Source of the DNA: JADJEI01 sp035328465
GTDB lineage: Bacteria > Bacteroidota > Ignavibacteria > Ignavibacteriales > Ignavibacteriaceae
Assembly (NCBI GenBank): GCA_035328465.1
Contig: DAOLIQ010000012.1
Span: forward strand, 1 to 57,084
Length of the DNA stretch: 57,084 nt
Direction: 5' to 3'
Part shown: positions 1-8,907 of the stretch, piece by piece
Numbering within the stretch: position 1 is the first letter of the stretch
How the letters are laid out: every line of letters starts with the position of its first letter
Translations under genes and position numbers: made by a program
Notes under the pieces: generated by a model
Database searches by the model: none
What the model was told of the DNA's origin: nothing
Seen by the model: the letters and a program-made list of their open reading frames with translations, nothing else

Positions 1-76
1 TAAACATTTAATAATTAATAATTATTATTACACTCGAAAAAAGATTCAAATATTAAGTAAAGTTAAAGGTGAAGAA

Positions 77-541
77 ATGAATAAAAAATTATATAGATCG
101 AGGAATGACAGAATGGTCGCCGGAGTTGCCGGAGGGCTCGCTGATTACTTCGGCATTGACCCTGTATTGATGAGGGTAATCTTCGTACTCGTTTTTTTTC
201 TCGGCGGTGGTGGATTATTGGCATATATCATTTTATGGATTGTCGTGCCTGAAGAACAATTAGTCTTTAATATGCCTGATGGTCAGAATTCTTCAACCGG
301 CACTAATCCTTCGGGTAATTTGAACACTGATCAATCTTCAACAAATTATTTTGAAAACTATCAAAAAAACTTAGCACAAAAAAGTAATAACAGATCATTA
401 TTAGCTGGAATAGTTTTAATTGTTATTGGAATGTTATTTCTCGCAGATAATTTTATTCCGCATATTCATTTCGGAGACTTCTGGCCATTAATTTTAATCG
501 CAGTTGGTGTTGGCTTATTATTGAACTCTAAAAAAAATTGA
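77..541 (+). CDS. PspC domain membrane protein
   Basis: The 154-residue protein opens with a PspC domain (about residues 3-62). It has the usual basic start, the segment VAGVAGGLADYFGIDP and a hydrophobic helix ending in VVPEE. An Asn/Ser/Gln-rich linker follows (about 68-105), then two hydrophobic segments separated by a short loop (about 108-150), like the DUF5668/LiaI-type membrane module. PspC proteins are inner-membrane sensors or modulators of envelope stress. The start is supported by a purine-rich AAAGGTGAAG just upstream. The next gene begins 10 bases later and carries the same membrane module, so the two are probably co-transcribed and act together. The family call is firm; the stress role is inferred from the family. 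Confidence 0.85.
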   Translation: MNKKLYRSRNDRMVAGVAGGLADYFGIDPVLMRVIFVLVFFLGGGGLLAYIILWIVVPEEQLVFNMPDGQNSSTGTNPSGNLNTDQSSTNYFENYQKNLAQKSNNRSLLAGIVLIVIGMLFLADNFIPHIHFGDFWPLILIAVGVGLLLNSKKN

Positions 542-551
542 AGGAGATAAA

Positions 552-1499
552 ATGAAACCGAAACATATTTTTTGGGGAACTTTGCTTATTGTGCTCGGAG
601 CATTAATTCTTATCAATAATTTTCATTCAATTAATCTTGATTGGAATTCGCTCTGGAAATTTTGGCCTGTGGCTATTATACTGGGAGGGGTTTCAATTAT
701 TTCTAAAGATTTAGTACTAAAATCTATTATTTCAGGATTAGCTGCTTTAGTGCTTGCCGTAACGGTATTTGCTTCGGTAAAAACTTTTGGAGAATGCACT
801 GGCGATAACTTCAGAATAGTTTTTGATGATGATGAAGAGTACGATTCTACAAACTCATCGGACACTAACTTTTATTTTTTCAATGCTGAAAATGAGATCA
901 AACATGCAAAACTTTCATTTAATGCAGGGGCGGGTTCGTTTAATTTAGTTAACCCGACAGACACCTCCATTTTTCTAGCACAAGTTTCGGGAAGAGATAA
1001 AAACTACACTTTAATTTCTAATGTTGAAGGCAGCAATGCTGATATCGAAATGGAAATGAAGCAATCACGTTTTAATATTTCAAAAAACAATATTAAACAC
1101 AAAGTAAATTTATCATTAAATAAACAACCTGAATGGGAACTCTATTTTGATATTGGTGCGGCAGCTGTTGATCTTGATCTTTCTCCTTATAACGTTCAAA
1201 AAGTTGACATAAACATGGGTGCAGCTTCATTGAAAATAAAGCTCGGAGATTTAAATAAGGAAACTAAATTTTATGTTGATGCCGGAGCATCATCTATCGA
1301 AATCTCAGTGCCTGAAAATGCTGGGTGTGAAATAAGAACTGATGTATCTCTTTCTTCAAAAGAATTTGATCGGTTCAATAAGATTAATTCTGATCTTTAT
1401 CGCACTGATAATTTTGAGAAAGCTGAAAAGAAAATATATCTTAACATTAACTCAGGAGTGTCATCAATAAATGTTAGACGTTACCCGAGTGGTTGGTGA
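552..1499 (+). CDS. LiaF-like membrane protein with toast-rack domain
   Basis: This 315-residue protein has hydrophobic N-terminal segments (about 7-25, 35-50 and 55-75) of the LiaI/LiaF type. A linker rich in Asp and Ser follows, then a C-terminal beta-repeat region (about 105-312) with recurring motifs such as FDIGAAAVDLDLS, INMGAASLKI and VDAGASSIEISVP. That pattern fits the DUF2154/DUF4097 toast-rack fold seen in LiaF-like proteins that answer cell-envelope stress. A strong AAGGAG lies directly before the ATG and overlaps the end of the PspC gene, which indicates an operon. No histidine kinase or response regulator is adjacent, so a Lia-like signalling role is an inference from family only. 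Confidence 0.75.
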   Translation: MKPKHIFWGTLLIVLGALILINNFHSINLDWNSLWKFWPVAIILGGVSIISKDLVLKSIISGLAALVLAVTVFASVKTFGECTGDNFRIVFDDDEEYDSTNSSDTNFYFFNAENEIKHAKLSFNAGAGSFNLVNPTDTSIFLAQVSGRDKNYTLISNVEGSNADIEMEMKQSRFNISKNNIKHKVNLSLNKQPEWELYFDIGAAAVDLDLSPYNVQKVDINMGAASLKIKLGDLNKETKFYVDAGASSIEISVPENAGCEIRTDVSLSSKEFDRFNKINSDLYRTDNFEKAEKKIYLNINSGVSSINVRRYPSGW

Positions 1500-1522
1500 G
1501 AAATTAAAATCCTCAAATAAAA

Positions 1523-1885
1523 TCAATCAATTTTATTAAGCTTTTTTTTTCGAGCTTGAGGAATCCATTTGTGCTTTTCCATTACAACACAATCGTGTTC
1601 ATCGAAAGTGATTCCTTCATTCACAAGCAGCTCTTTCATTAAATTCGGATCGCCGAAATGAGTTTTACCAGTTAATGCACCAAATCTATTTACAACCCGG
1701 TGACAAGGCAATCCAGATTCTTTAGCTCCATTTAAAGCCCATCCAACTGTGCGCGCAGACGATCTGATTCCACAAACTTCGGCTATGTCTCCATAAGTAG
1801 CGACTTTCCCGTAAGGTATTTTAGCAACGACAGCAAATACTTTTTGAAAAAAATCTTTATTCTTTTTTGCAGAACCGGATTTCAT
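1523..1885 (-). CDS. MGMT-family DNA alkyltransferase-like protein
   Basis: A 120-residue protein consisting only of the O6-alkylguanine-DNA alkyltransferase DNA-binding domain. It shows IPYGKVATYGDIA, the helix RSSARTVGWALN and the active-site segment LPCHRVVN. The acceptor cysteine is present (Cys61), unlike alkyltransferase-like (ATL) proteins that have Trp or Ala there. The short length and the C-terminal KHKWIP resemble ATL-type proteins that lack the N-terminal domain of Ada/Ogt. It could therefore repair O6-methylguanine directly or flag bulky lesions for excision repair. It is the last gene of the pcm-miaA-prfB operon, 5 bases after prfB. Confidence 0.85.
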   Translation of the reverse strand: MKSGSAKKNKDFFQKVFAVVAKIPYGKVATYGDIAEVCGIRSSARTVGWALNGAKESGLPCHRVVNRFGALTGKTHFGDPNLMKELLVNEGITFDEHDCVVMEKHKWIPQARKKKLNKID

Positions 1886-1890
1886 TAAGA

Positions 1891-2992
1891 TTAATTTTTA
1901 CTAAATTTAAGTAAGTAGGCTTTGATGAAATTTGAAATATCCCCATCCATTACACCTTGAACATCCGAAGTCTCTTCATCGGTACGATGATCTTTAACCA
2001 TATTGTATGGATGAAAAACATAAGAACGGATTTGACTTCCCCATTCTATTTTCATTTTTGCTTTTTCAATTTCATCAAGAGCTGCCATTTGTTTTTCCAA
2101 TTCCAATTGATAAAGTTTCGAACGCAGAAGCCGCATTGCTTTAACTCTATTTTGACCCTGAGAACGCTCGCTTTGGCAAGCCGCCACTACTCCAGTAGGA
2201 ATATGTGTAATTCGCACTGCAGTTTCAACTTTGTTTACATTTTGCCCACCCTTTCCGCCCGAACGATAAGTGTCAACACGGAGATCGGCAGTATTAACAT
2301 CTATTTCTATTGTGTCATCAATTTCAGGAATTGCAAAAACAGAGGCAAAGGAAGTGTGTCTTCTTTTGTTGGAATCAAAAGGTGAAATACGCACAAGCCG
2401 GTGAACTCCATTTTCAGCTTTCAGATAGCCGTAAGCAAATTCACCTTCAACCTCTATAGTAACACTTTTAATACCCGCCCCATCACCTTCTAACATATCC
2501 ACCAATTGCATTTTGAAGCCATTCTTCTCCCCCCATCGTAAATACATTCTCATAAGCATATCAGCCCAATCCTGTGCTTCTGTTCCGCCGGCACCGGAAT
2601 GAATTGTAATAATGCAATTACTTGAATCATCTTTACCGCTGAGCATATTTTTAAGCTCGGCTTTTTCAATTGCAAGATTAAGATTATTTAATTCGGATTG
2701 AACTTCAGTGATTAGCGAATCGTCATCCTCAAGTTGGGCAAGTTGAATTAGTTCGTCGAGTGATTGAGCTTTAGAGTAAATTTTTTGCCATAACTCAACC
2801 CAATCCTGCAATGATTTAGTTTCAGCCAAAATTTTTTGAGCTTCAATCTGATCATTCCAAAATAAGCTTTCAGTACTTTTGTTCTGAAGGTCTCTTATTT
2901 TCGCTATTTTATTTTCGACGTCAAAGATAGCTCCGTAATTCTTCGATTCGTTTTTGATATCCTTTTAATTTTTTTATTTCATCGTCGTACAT
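1891..2992 (-). CDS. prfB: Peptide chain release factor 2, programmed +1 frameshift
   Basis: RF2 releases the peptide at UGA and UAA. Reading from ATG at 2992 gives 23 codons (MYDDEIKKLKG...RSYL), then an in-frame TGA at 2923-2921. Slipping +1 at CTT-TGA-C joins this to the main frame (DVENKIAKIRDLQNK...) ending at 1891, for 366 residues, the normal RF2 length. The slip site resembles E. coli prfB: a CGGAG Shine-Dalgarno-like stretch, then CTAT, then CTTTGAC. The catalytic GGQ lies in RSGGKGGQNVNK. When RF2 is scarce the ribosome pauses at UGA and shifts, so the protein controls its own level. An annotation starting at the internal ATG (2829) would lose 54 residues. Confidence 0.95.
2919..2935 (-). 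promoter_or_regulatory. prfB +1 recoding site
   Basis: On the minus strand the sequence reads CGGAGCTATCTTTGACG. CTT (2926-2924) is the slippery Leu codon, TGA (2923-2921) the autoregulatory stop, and the following C gives the poor-termination UGAC context. GGAG sits just upstream, where it can pair with 16S rRNA and push the ribosome forward. Apart from the GGAG core, the spacing and order match the established E. coli prfB element. Confidence 0.93.
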
Positions 2993-3015
2993 TTTTATCC
3001 TTTTATTTTCTAAAA

Positions 3016-3327
3016 TTAAATTTCAATTTCCATTCGAAGTAATGCGGCAGCAAGTGTTTTTCCCTGTGCATCATGTTTCAGCGAGACAGTTCCCCCACCT
3101 CCGAGTGTGTTGTGCAGCAGAAAATTTAAAGCCCGTAAATTTGGCAGTTCAAATCTTTCAACTTCACCTAGACAAATTCCTTCAAAATGTTTTTTAACTT
3201 TTTCAACTGTCAACAAATTTTTGATAATTTTATAGCCATTATCATCAAAAGCAATTATACCAACATTTGCGGCATCACCTTTATCCCCGCTTCTTCCATG
3301 AGCAATTTCTATTAATCTTTTTTTCAT
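3016..3327 (-). CDS. AtuA-associated small ferredoxin-fold domain protein
   Basis: A 103-residue protein with the motif HGRSGDKGDAANVGI near its start and a LRALNFLLHNTLGGGGT segment. It matches the short domain that is the C-terminal part of, or a partner to, DUF1446/AtuA proteins. The ATG at 3327 is preferred over an upstream TTG, because GAGGA lies 5 bases before it and the AtuA-like gene stops one base upstream. The near-contiguous reading suggests a split two-subunit version of the longer AtuA-type protein. The biochemical role is not known from sequence; family members are linked to acyclic terpene or branched acyl-CoA catabolism. Confidence 0.8.
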   Translation of the reverse strand: MKKRLIEIAHGRSGDKGDAANVGIIAFDDNGYKIIKNLLTVEKVKKHFEGICLGEVERFELPNLRALNFLLHNTLGGGGTVSLKHDAQGKTLAAALLRMEIEI

Positions 3328-3328
3328 T

Positions 3329-4696
3329 TTATTCCTCAAATATTTTTATTTCGGGTTGAACTAATTTTTTAGGAATTAATGCAGGCCAGTATGCTACTAC
3401 CTCACTCGGTTTTGGTCTGCCGCCTGCAAAACCTGTTACGCTTGGCGGTCCGGTTAAAATTAAAGGTGCAATTTCCTTACCAAATCTTTCAACTGAATAA
3501 TAATCATTGGATCGAACAGCCACACGAAGCATTATTTCGTTAATATTATCTTCATCAAGTTTTGTTGATAATGGTCCGTGACAGGAATTGTATCCGACAA
3601 ATTCTGTTCTGATTTCTTCGAACTTTAGATTGAGATTTTCTAATCTCTTCCGAAGAATTTGATCTGCTGCTTTTGCTTTAGTTAATGCATCAGGCCATGA
3701 ATAAGTCAATGATGCTGAACTTGAAAATCCACTTGAATAAGAACAGGAGACTTTGTAAAAAGGTGTTTCTTCCTTGCCTTTTACAGAATGCATTTTTACT
3801 CTGTCGTTTCCAAGGTCTTCAAGTTTTATTGATGTAAAATCTGCAACGCAATCGGGGGTGATATAAGATTTCGGATCACCAATTTCATAAAGCAATTGCT
3901 CGGCTACAGTTTCGAACGAAACTCTTCCGCCTGTATTTTCATGTTTTGTAATGATCACTTCTCCATTAGGAAAAGCTTCTGCAATCGGAAAACCAATTTC
4001 TGCCAGATTAGGGATGGATTGCCAATCTCCCAAAAAATTACCGCCGGAAGATTGCCCGCCGCATTCAAGAATATGACCTGCAACAGTGCCGGCAGACAAC
4101 AAGTCATAATCCTTCTGCCCCCACCCAAATTCATAAATCATTGGCGCTAAAGTTAATCCCGTGTCGGTTGTTCTTCCAGTGATTATTATTTGTGCATCTT
4201 TCCGTAAAGCTTCGACAATCGGAAAAGCGCCGAAGTAAACGTTAGCACTTAAGATTTTATCCTTGACAGTTAATATGGATTCATTGTCCTCCATGTTATT
4301 TAGTCCGGCACCTTTACTGATCAACTCGTCAAGGTTACTTTTAATATCATCACCAAGTACAACACCAACCTTAAGTTTTCTTATTCCTAATTCTTTAGCA
4401 ACATTGATAACTGCTTCTGCACATGCGATAGGATTCACTCCCCCACCATTTGTAATTACTTTAATATTTTTCTCAATACAGATTGGCAGAATTCTTTTCA
4501 TCAATTCCGGGATGTCTTTTGCGTAGCCCAGAGCCGGGTTTTTATTTTTTTGCTTTTGTAAAATAGACATTGTTACTTCTGCAAGGTAATCCATTACAAG
4601 GTAATCAATCGGTCCTTTAGTAACCTGATGATAGGGAGCGTCAATTAAGTCACCCCAAAATCCCTGCCCTGATGCAATTCTAATTTTTTCTTTCAT
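3329..4696 (-). CDS. AtuA-like DUF1446 family protein
   Basis: A 455-residue DUF1446 protein. The N-terminus (IRIASGQGFWGD, YLVMDYLAEVTMSIL) and the segments TNGGGVNPIACAEAV, TGRTTDTGLTLAPMIYEFGW and ECGGQSSGGNFLGDW are characteristic of this family. Pseudomonas AtuA belongs to it and is needed for acyclic terpene (citronellol/geraniol) use, though its reaction is unsettled. No atuC/atuF carboxylase genes lie nearby. The gene is packed between miaA (adjacent, no gap) and its small partner gene, so it is co-expressed with tRNA- and protein-maintenance functions. The family call is firm; the substrate is unknown. Confidence 0.82.
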   Translation of the reverse strand: MKEKIRIASGQGFWGDLIDAPYHQVTKGPIDYLVMDYLAEVTMSILQKQKNKNPALGYAKDIPELMKRILPICIEKNIKVITNGGGVNPIACAEAVINVAKELGIRKLKVGVVLGDDIKSNLDELISKGAGLNNMEDNESILTVKDKILSANVYFGAFPIVEALRKDAQIIITGRTTDTGLTLAPMIYEFGWGQKDYDLLSAGTVAGHILECGGQSSGGNFLGDWQSIPNLAEIGFPIAEAFPNGEVIITKHENTGGRVSFETVAEQLLYEIGDPKSYITPDCVADFTSIKLEDLGNDRVKMHSVKGKEETPFYKVSCSYSSGFSSSASLTYSWPDALTKAKAADQILRKRLENLNLKFEEIRTEFVGYNSCHGPLSTKLDEDNINEIMLRVAVRSNDYYSVERFGKEIAPLILTGPPSVTGFAGGRPKPSEVVAYWPALIPKKLVQPEIKIFEE

Positions 4697-5617
4697 TTAT
4701 TCACTCAATTCTATTATTGAATTTGATATTTCATTTAATTGATTTTCAGAATTTATTTTGAACCAGTAAATTCGTTTATCGGCATTGAACCATGTTAATT
4801 GTCGTTTTGCAAAATGCCGTGTATTTCTTTTAATAAGTTCAATCGCTCTTTCTAAAGTAATTTCATTTTTTAGATACATAATTATTTCTTTATAACCGAC
4901 AGTGTTCAAGGCATTAAGTTCTTTTGAAAAACCTTTTTCTAAAATTGATTTAACTTCTTTGACTAAACCATTCCTTATCATTTCATCAACACGATTATTA
5001 ATTCTTTCGTAAAGGATATTTCTTTCCCAGTCCAAAGCAAATTGAAAAAATTTAATATTTACTTCACGTTCATATTCTTTGTGAAGATCGGAAATTTTTC
5101 TTCCTGTTATGTGATGAACTTCAAGTGCGCGCATAACTCGCTTCCAATTTTGCGGAAGCATTCTTGCGGCGGCATCCGGGTCAATAGACATCAATTTTTC
5201 ATACAGAAATTCATTACCATTATTTTTTCTTAGATCAGAAAGATGTTTTCGGTATTCTTCATCATTGTCCTCTATCTCAAATAGTCCATCAACCAACGCT
5301 CGAACATAAAGACCAGAACCACCGACTACGATTGGTTTTTTATGAACATTAAATAATTCTTTAAAAATATTTAAAGATGATTTTTCAAATTTGCTTACAT
5401 TAAATTCTTCAGTAGGATCAAGCTTATCTATAAAATGATGCTTAATTTCTGATAATATTTTTGCATCAGGCTTAGCGGTTCCAATGTTTAGATATTTATA
5501 AACCTGTCTGCTGTCAGCCGAAATAATTTCTGAGTTCAATTTTTTTGCTAATAGAAATCCAAGCGAAGATTTACCAGAACAAGTCGGACCGGCAATTACA
5601 ATTACTGTGCGTTCCAA
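4697..5617 (-). CDS. miaA: tRNA dimethylallyltransferase
   Basis: MiaA transfers a dimethylallyl group to N6 of A37 in tRNAs that read UNN codons. The 306-residue protein has the P-loop GPTCSGKS (residues 10-17), the SADSRQVYK segment, the DxxDP-containing loop HHFIDKLDPTEEF and the GGSGLYVRALVDG region. Length is normal. It overlaps pcm by 16 bases and abuts the AtuA-like gene, inside one minus-strand operon. Confidence 0.96.
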   Translation of the reverse strand: MERTVIVIAGPTCSGKSSLGFLLAKKLNSEIISADSRQVYKYLNIGTAKPDAKILSEIKHHFIDKLDPTEEFNVSKFEKSSLNIFKELFNVHKKPIVVGGSGLYVRALVDGLFEIEDNDEEYRKHLSDLRKNNGNEFLYEKLMSIDPDAAARMLPQNWKRVMRALEVHHITGRKISDLHKEYEREVNIKFFQFALDWERNILYERINNRVDEMIRNGLVKEVKSILEKGFSKELNALNTVGYKEIIMYLKNEITLERAIELIKRNTRHFAKRQLTWFNADKRIYWFKINSENQLNEISNSIIELSE

Positions 5618-6240
5618 CCTTCTTTACCAATTAAAAGAACAAATTTGAATTCGGGAATTTCTTTAGTCTCAAATTCATTTTCGGAAATTTTCGTTATGAC
5701 AATTAATTTTTGAGAATTACGAGTCCCAACGGGAATCACCAACCTTCCACCCACTGCCAATTGTTTTTTTAAAGTTTCAGGAACTGAAGGCGACCCTGCC
5801 GTAACAATTATTCCGTCGAATGGGGAGTACTCATCCCATCCCAAAGTGCCATCACCATACTTTGTATAAACACGGATTCCGAGATCATCAAATAATTTTT
5901 GCGTATTGTGTAGAATATCAAGCTGGCGTTCAATACTATAAACAGAAGCTCCCATCTTGTTTAAGATTGCTGCTTGATACCCCGATCCCGTTCCAATCTC
6001 AAGGATTTTGTTGTCAGGCTTTACTTTTAACTCCTGTGTCATAAGCGCAACAGTGTAAGGCTGCGAAATTGTCTGACCAAATCCAATAGGCAAAGCAACG
6101 TCTTCATAAGCATGATGCTTCATAGCGTGGGGGACAAACTTATGTCTCTCGACCTCACCGATAGCTTTGAGAACAAAAATATCGTCAATTCCCTTATTAG
6201 ATAATTTATCTACTAACTCTTCTCTCTTAACTCTGTACAT
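5602..6240 (-). CDS. pcm: Protein-L-isoaspartate O-methyltransferase
   Basis: This 212-residue enzyme methylates abnormal L-isoaspartyl residues so that damaged proteins can be repaired, using S-adenosylmethionine. It contains GFGQTISQPYTVALMTQ, the SAM-binding motif EIGTGSGYQ (residues 81-89) and the late motif DGIIVTAGSPSVP. Length is typical. It is the first gene of the pcm-miaA operon, and its start lies about 85 bases from the divergent UPF0316 gene. Confidence 0.95.
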   Translation of the reverse strand: MYRVKREELVDKLSNKGIDDIFVLKAIGEVERHKFVPHAMKHHAYEDVALPIGFGQTISQPYTVALMTQELKVKPDNKILEIGTGSGYQAAILNKMGASVYSIERQLDILHNTQKLFDDLGIRVYTKYGDGTLGWDEYSPFDGIIVTAGSPSVPETLKKQLAVGGRLVIPVGTRNSQKLIVITKISENEFETKEIPEFKFVLLIGKEGWNAQ

Positions 6241-6325
6241 CTTTTAATTATTTTTTCTTTATCTAAAGATAAAAATAAATGAGTAATTATTTAATTTTGA
6301 ATGATTAAAATAGATCGGATAAGAA

Positions 6326-6844
6326 ATGATCGAATCAATTTTAGGTGCATTGTTAATTATGGGGATGCGTATTTGCGACGTAACTATCGGGACAATGAGG
6401 ACATTGTTAGTTGTTCAGGGAAGAAAATACTTAGCTGGTGCCGCTGGTTTTGTCGAAGTTCTAATTTGGATTTTTGTTATTAGATTTATTTTTCAACACC
6501 TTGATAGTGTGTATAATTATTTCGGATATGCTGCAGGTTTCGCCATCGGAAATATTGTTGGAGTTACACTCGAACAAAAAATAGGATTAGGCTTTGTTCA
6601 ATTAAATATCATTTCTAAATTCGCAACCGATGAAATTGCAAACTCACTTCGAAAATCAAGATACGGTGTTACGATTCTTCCCGCCGAAGGAGGAAGCGGA
6701 GGTGTTTCAATAATTGTAGTAATTGTTGCCAGAAAGTTTCAACCGGATGTTATTAAACTTATTGAGTCAGTTGATAAAAGCTCATTTATCACTGTTCAGC
6801 CTTCAATGCCGTTTCGTGGATACACACACGGACCAAGAAAATAA
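6326..6844 (+). CDS. UPF0316 membrane protein (DUF5698 + DUF2179)
   Basis: A 172-residue protein. The N-terminal half holds three hydrophobic segments (about 3-17, 35-52 and 58-78) with the DUF5698 signature RICDVTIGTMRTLLVVQGRK. The C-terminal half is a small soluble DUF2179 domain (about 95-165). Members of UPF0316 are conserved but uncharacterised; DUF2179 may bind a ligand. A TAATTTTG box at 6292-6299, 26 bases before the ATG, fits the Bacteroidota -7 element, although no convincing -33 box is seen. Confidence 0.85.
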   Translation: MIESILGALLIMGMRICDVTIGTMRTLLVVQGRKYLAGAAGFVEVLIWIFVIRFIFQHLDSVYNYFGYAAGFAIGNIVGVTLEQKIGLGFVQLNIISKFATDEIANSLRKSRYGVTILPAEGGSGGVSIIVVIVARKFQPDVIKLIESVDKSSFITVQPSMPFRGYTHGPRK

Positions 6845-7009
6845 ATATTTTTTTTTTGAAAGATTTATTGATTTTAATGTTTTTTTTTGCAAATATGCAG
6901 ATGAAATAATTTGTTCTTTTTCAAAAAACAAATTAAGAGACAAATGAATCACTCATTTTCTGTTTCACTAAATAACTTACTTACTCATAATTCAATTCTG
7001 GAGGTATTA

Positions 7010-8782
7010 ATGAATAGACTTCAAACTATTCTCCAAGCAACTATTCTTTCATTAGTAGTAGTTGCGTTCACGTTCGCTCAGGACTTTTCTCGTTCTAATA
7101 TTTTTAATCACGAGAGAGCTCCTTATCAAGTTGATGCAACCGTCCTACAGTGGGATGACGGCGTTAATTTTGACGCTATCGGTTTAACATCCGGTGGTAC
7201 ATTCGAAGTTTCAGCTCGCTTCCCCGCTTCTTTAGTTGGTGGTTTAGCAGGCTCGGTTTTAGATCAGGTCGAAATTTATCTAAACGATCTACCATCTCCT
7301 TTGGTTATAAAAATTTATGATCAGGGAAGCCCTTCTCTTCCTGGTGCATTATTGTACAGTGAAGACGTTACTTCTAGTGCTGTTGGTCTTTCTTGGAATA
7401 CTTTCACACTTGCTTCTCCAGTGACCTTATCTGGAAATGACATTTGGGTTGGGTATGAAGTAACTCATGGCGCAGGTTTATTCCCAGCAGGAGTTGACGA
7501 CGGTCCAGCAGTAACTGACGGTGATTGGATTTATTTCAGCGGTGCCTGGGACCACTTAAATAATTTCGGTTTACCTTACAACTGGAACATCCACGCTTAT
7601 GTTAATGACGGCGGTGGCGGCGATCCTATTGTTTTCGCAGATAATTTCGACACTTACACTGCAGGTCAACAATTAGCATGTCAAAATCCAGTTGATTGGA
7701 CTACGTGGAGTGAAGACCCTTGCAACCCTACTGAAGATGCATTAGTTTCCAACGCTCAATCCTTTAGTTCACCCAATTCTGTAGTCATCGTTCAAAATAA
7801 CGATCAGGTTAAAACACATGGTGATCTAACATCAGGTAAATGGGAAATTAACTTTATGGTTTATATTCCAACAGGAGCTGCTGGTTATTTCAACACTCTG
7901 TCAGGATTTACCGGTGGTGCTTATGAGTGGGCAATGGAATGTTACTTTAATGCTGGCGGCGCTGGCAGTATAAATGCTGGTGGTACTGGTACAGGAACTT
8001 TCACTTGGGTTCCGGATCAATGGAAATTTGTTCAGGTTGTTGTTGATTTAGACAATGATATGGGCGAATTCTGGTATGATGGTAATATGGTGAATTCTTG
8101 GATGTGGACAGCAGGTGCAACTGGTTCAGGCGGCGCACTTCAATTAGCAGCTAATGATTTCTTTGGAGCTACTGCATCAGACCAGATGTATATTGATGAT
8201 TATCAATTGATTGATAGACTTGTTCCTGTTGAATTAACTTCGTTTACTGCTACTTCAAATAATAACGAAGTGGTTTTGAACTGGTCAACTGCAACTGAAA
8301 CAAACAACCAGGTTTTTGAAGTTGAAAGAAAATCTGAAGGTTCAGAATTCAGAACCATTGGTTATGTAGATGGAAAAGGAACAACAACTGAACAACAAAA
8401 TTATTCTTATATGGATAAAAATGTTGAAGTTGGTACTTATACTTATCGTTTGAAACAAATCGATTTCAACGGACAATTTGAATATTCAAATGAAGTTGAA
8501 GTTGAAGTATCAGCACCATCAGTATTTGCTTTGGATCAGAACTATCCAAACCCATTCAACCCTTCTACAGTTATTAATTATAGCATTCCTGAAGTTGGAT
8601 TTGTAAAATTAGCAGTCTTCAACCTATTGGGCGAAAAAGTTGCTGATTTAGTAAATCAGGTTGTTGAAGCTGGTAACCATCAGGTTACTTTCAATGCTTC
8701 ATCACTTCCATCAGGCGCATATTTCTACAGTATTGAAAGTGGAAACTTTAAACAAGTAAAGAAAATGCTTTTAACCAAGTAA
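7010..8782 (+). CDS. Secreted T9SS type A sorting-domain protein
   Basis: A 590-residue exported protein. The ATG at 7010 is chosen over an upstream start because GGAGG (7000-7004) lies 5 bases before it and a clean signal peptide follows (MNRLQTILQATILSL, cleavage after FAQ). Two beta-rich regions follow. The first is about residues 35-200. The second, starting near DNFDTYTAGQQLACQ, is LamG/concanavalin-like with many Trp and Gly. Next comes a fibronectin-like stretch beginning VPVELTSFTATSNNNEVVL. The last about 80 residues are the type IX sorting domain: NYPNPFNPST, then FNLLGEKVADLV and GAYFYSIESG. The protein should cross the outer membrane by the type IX system, which is not encoded here. 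Its ligand is unknown. Confidence 0.9.
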   Translation: MNRLQTILQATILSLVVVAFTFAQDFSRSNIFNHERAPYQVDATVLQWDDGVNFDAIGLTSGGTFEVSARFPASLVGGLAGSVLDQVEIYLNDLPSPLVIKIYDQGSPSLPGALLYSEDVTSSAVGLSWNTFTLASPVTLSGNDIWVGYEVTHGAGLFPAGVDDGPAVTDGDWIYFSGAWDHLNNFGLPYNWNIHAYVNDGGGGDPIVFADNFDTYTAGQQLACQNPVDWTTWSEDPCNPTEDALVSNAQSFSSPNSVVIVQNNDQVKTHGDLTSGKWEINFMVYIPTGAAGYFNTLSGFTGGAYEWAMECYFNAGGAGSINAGGTGTGTFTWVPDQWKFVQVVVDLDNDMGEFWYDGNMVNSWMWTAGATGSGGALQLAANDFFGATASDQMYIDDYQLIDRLVPVELTSFTATSNNNEVVLNWSTATETNNQVFEVERKSEGSEFRTIGYVDGKGTTTEQQNYSYMDKNVEVGTYTYRLKQIDFNGQFEYSNEVEVEVSAPSVFALDQNYPNPFNPSTVINYSIPEVGFVKLAVFNLLGEKVADLVNQVVEAGNHQVTFNASSLPSGAYFYSIESGNFKQVKKMLLTK

Positions 8783-8802
8783 GAAATATTTCCTTACGAA
8801 TT

Positions 8803-8832
8803 AAAAGAGCCGCTGAAATATGCGGCTCTTTT
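8803..8832 (+). terminator. Rho-independent terminator after the T9SS protein gene
   Basis: A perfect 11-bp stem AAAAGAGCCGC (8803-8813) pairs with GCGGCTCTTTT (8822-8832) around an 8-base loop. The flanking A and T runs make it usable in both directions. It closes the T9SS gene 20 bases past its stop. Confidence 0.92.
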
Positions 8833-8907
8833 ATTTTAAAAGAATTATTTCGAATCATAATTTTCTGACTACTGCCAAAATTGGGTTAATATTCTCTTTC
8901 ATCTTTT

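Noticed and set aside
1957..2385. 142-residue plus-strand ORF
   Set aside because: It lies wholly within prfB on the opposite strand and has the Phe/Ile/Ser-rich composition of an antisense shadow.
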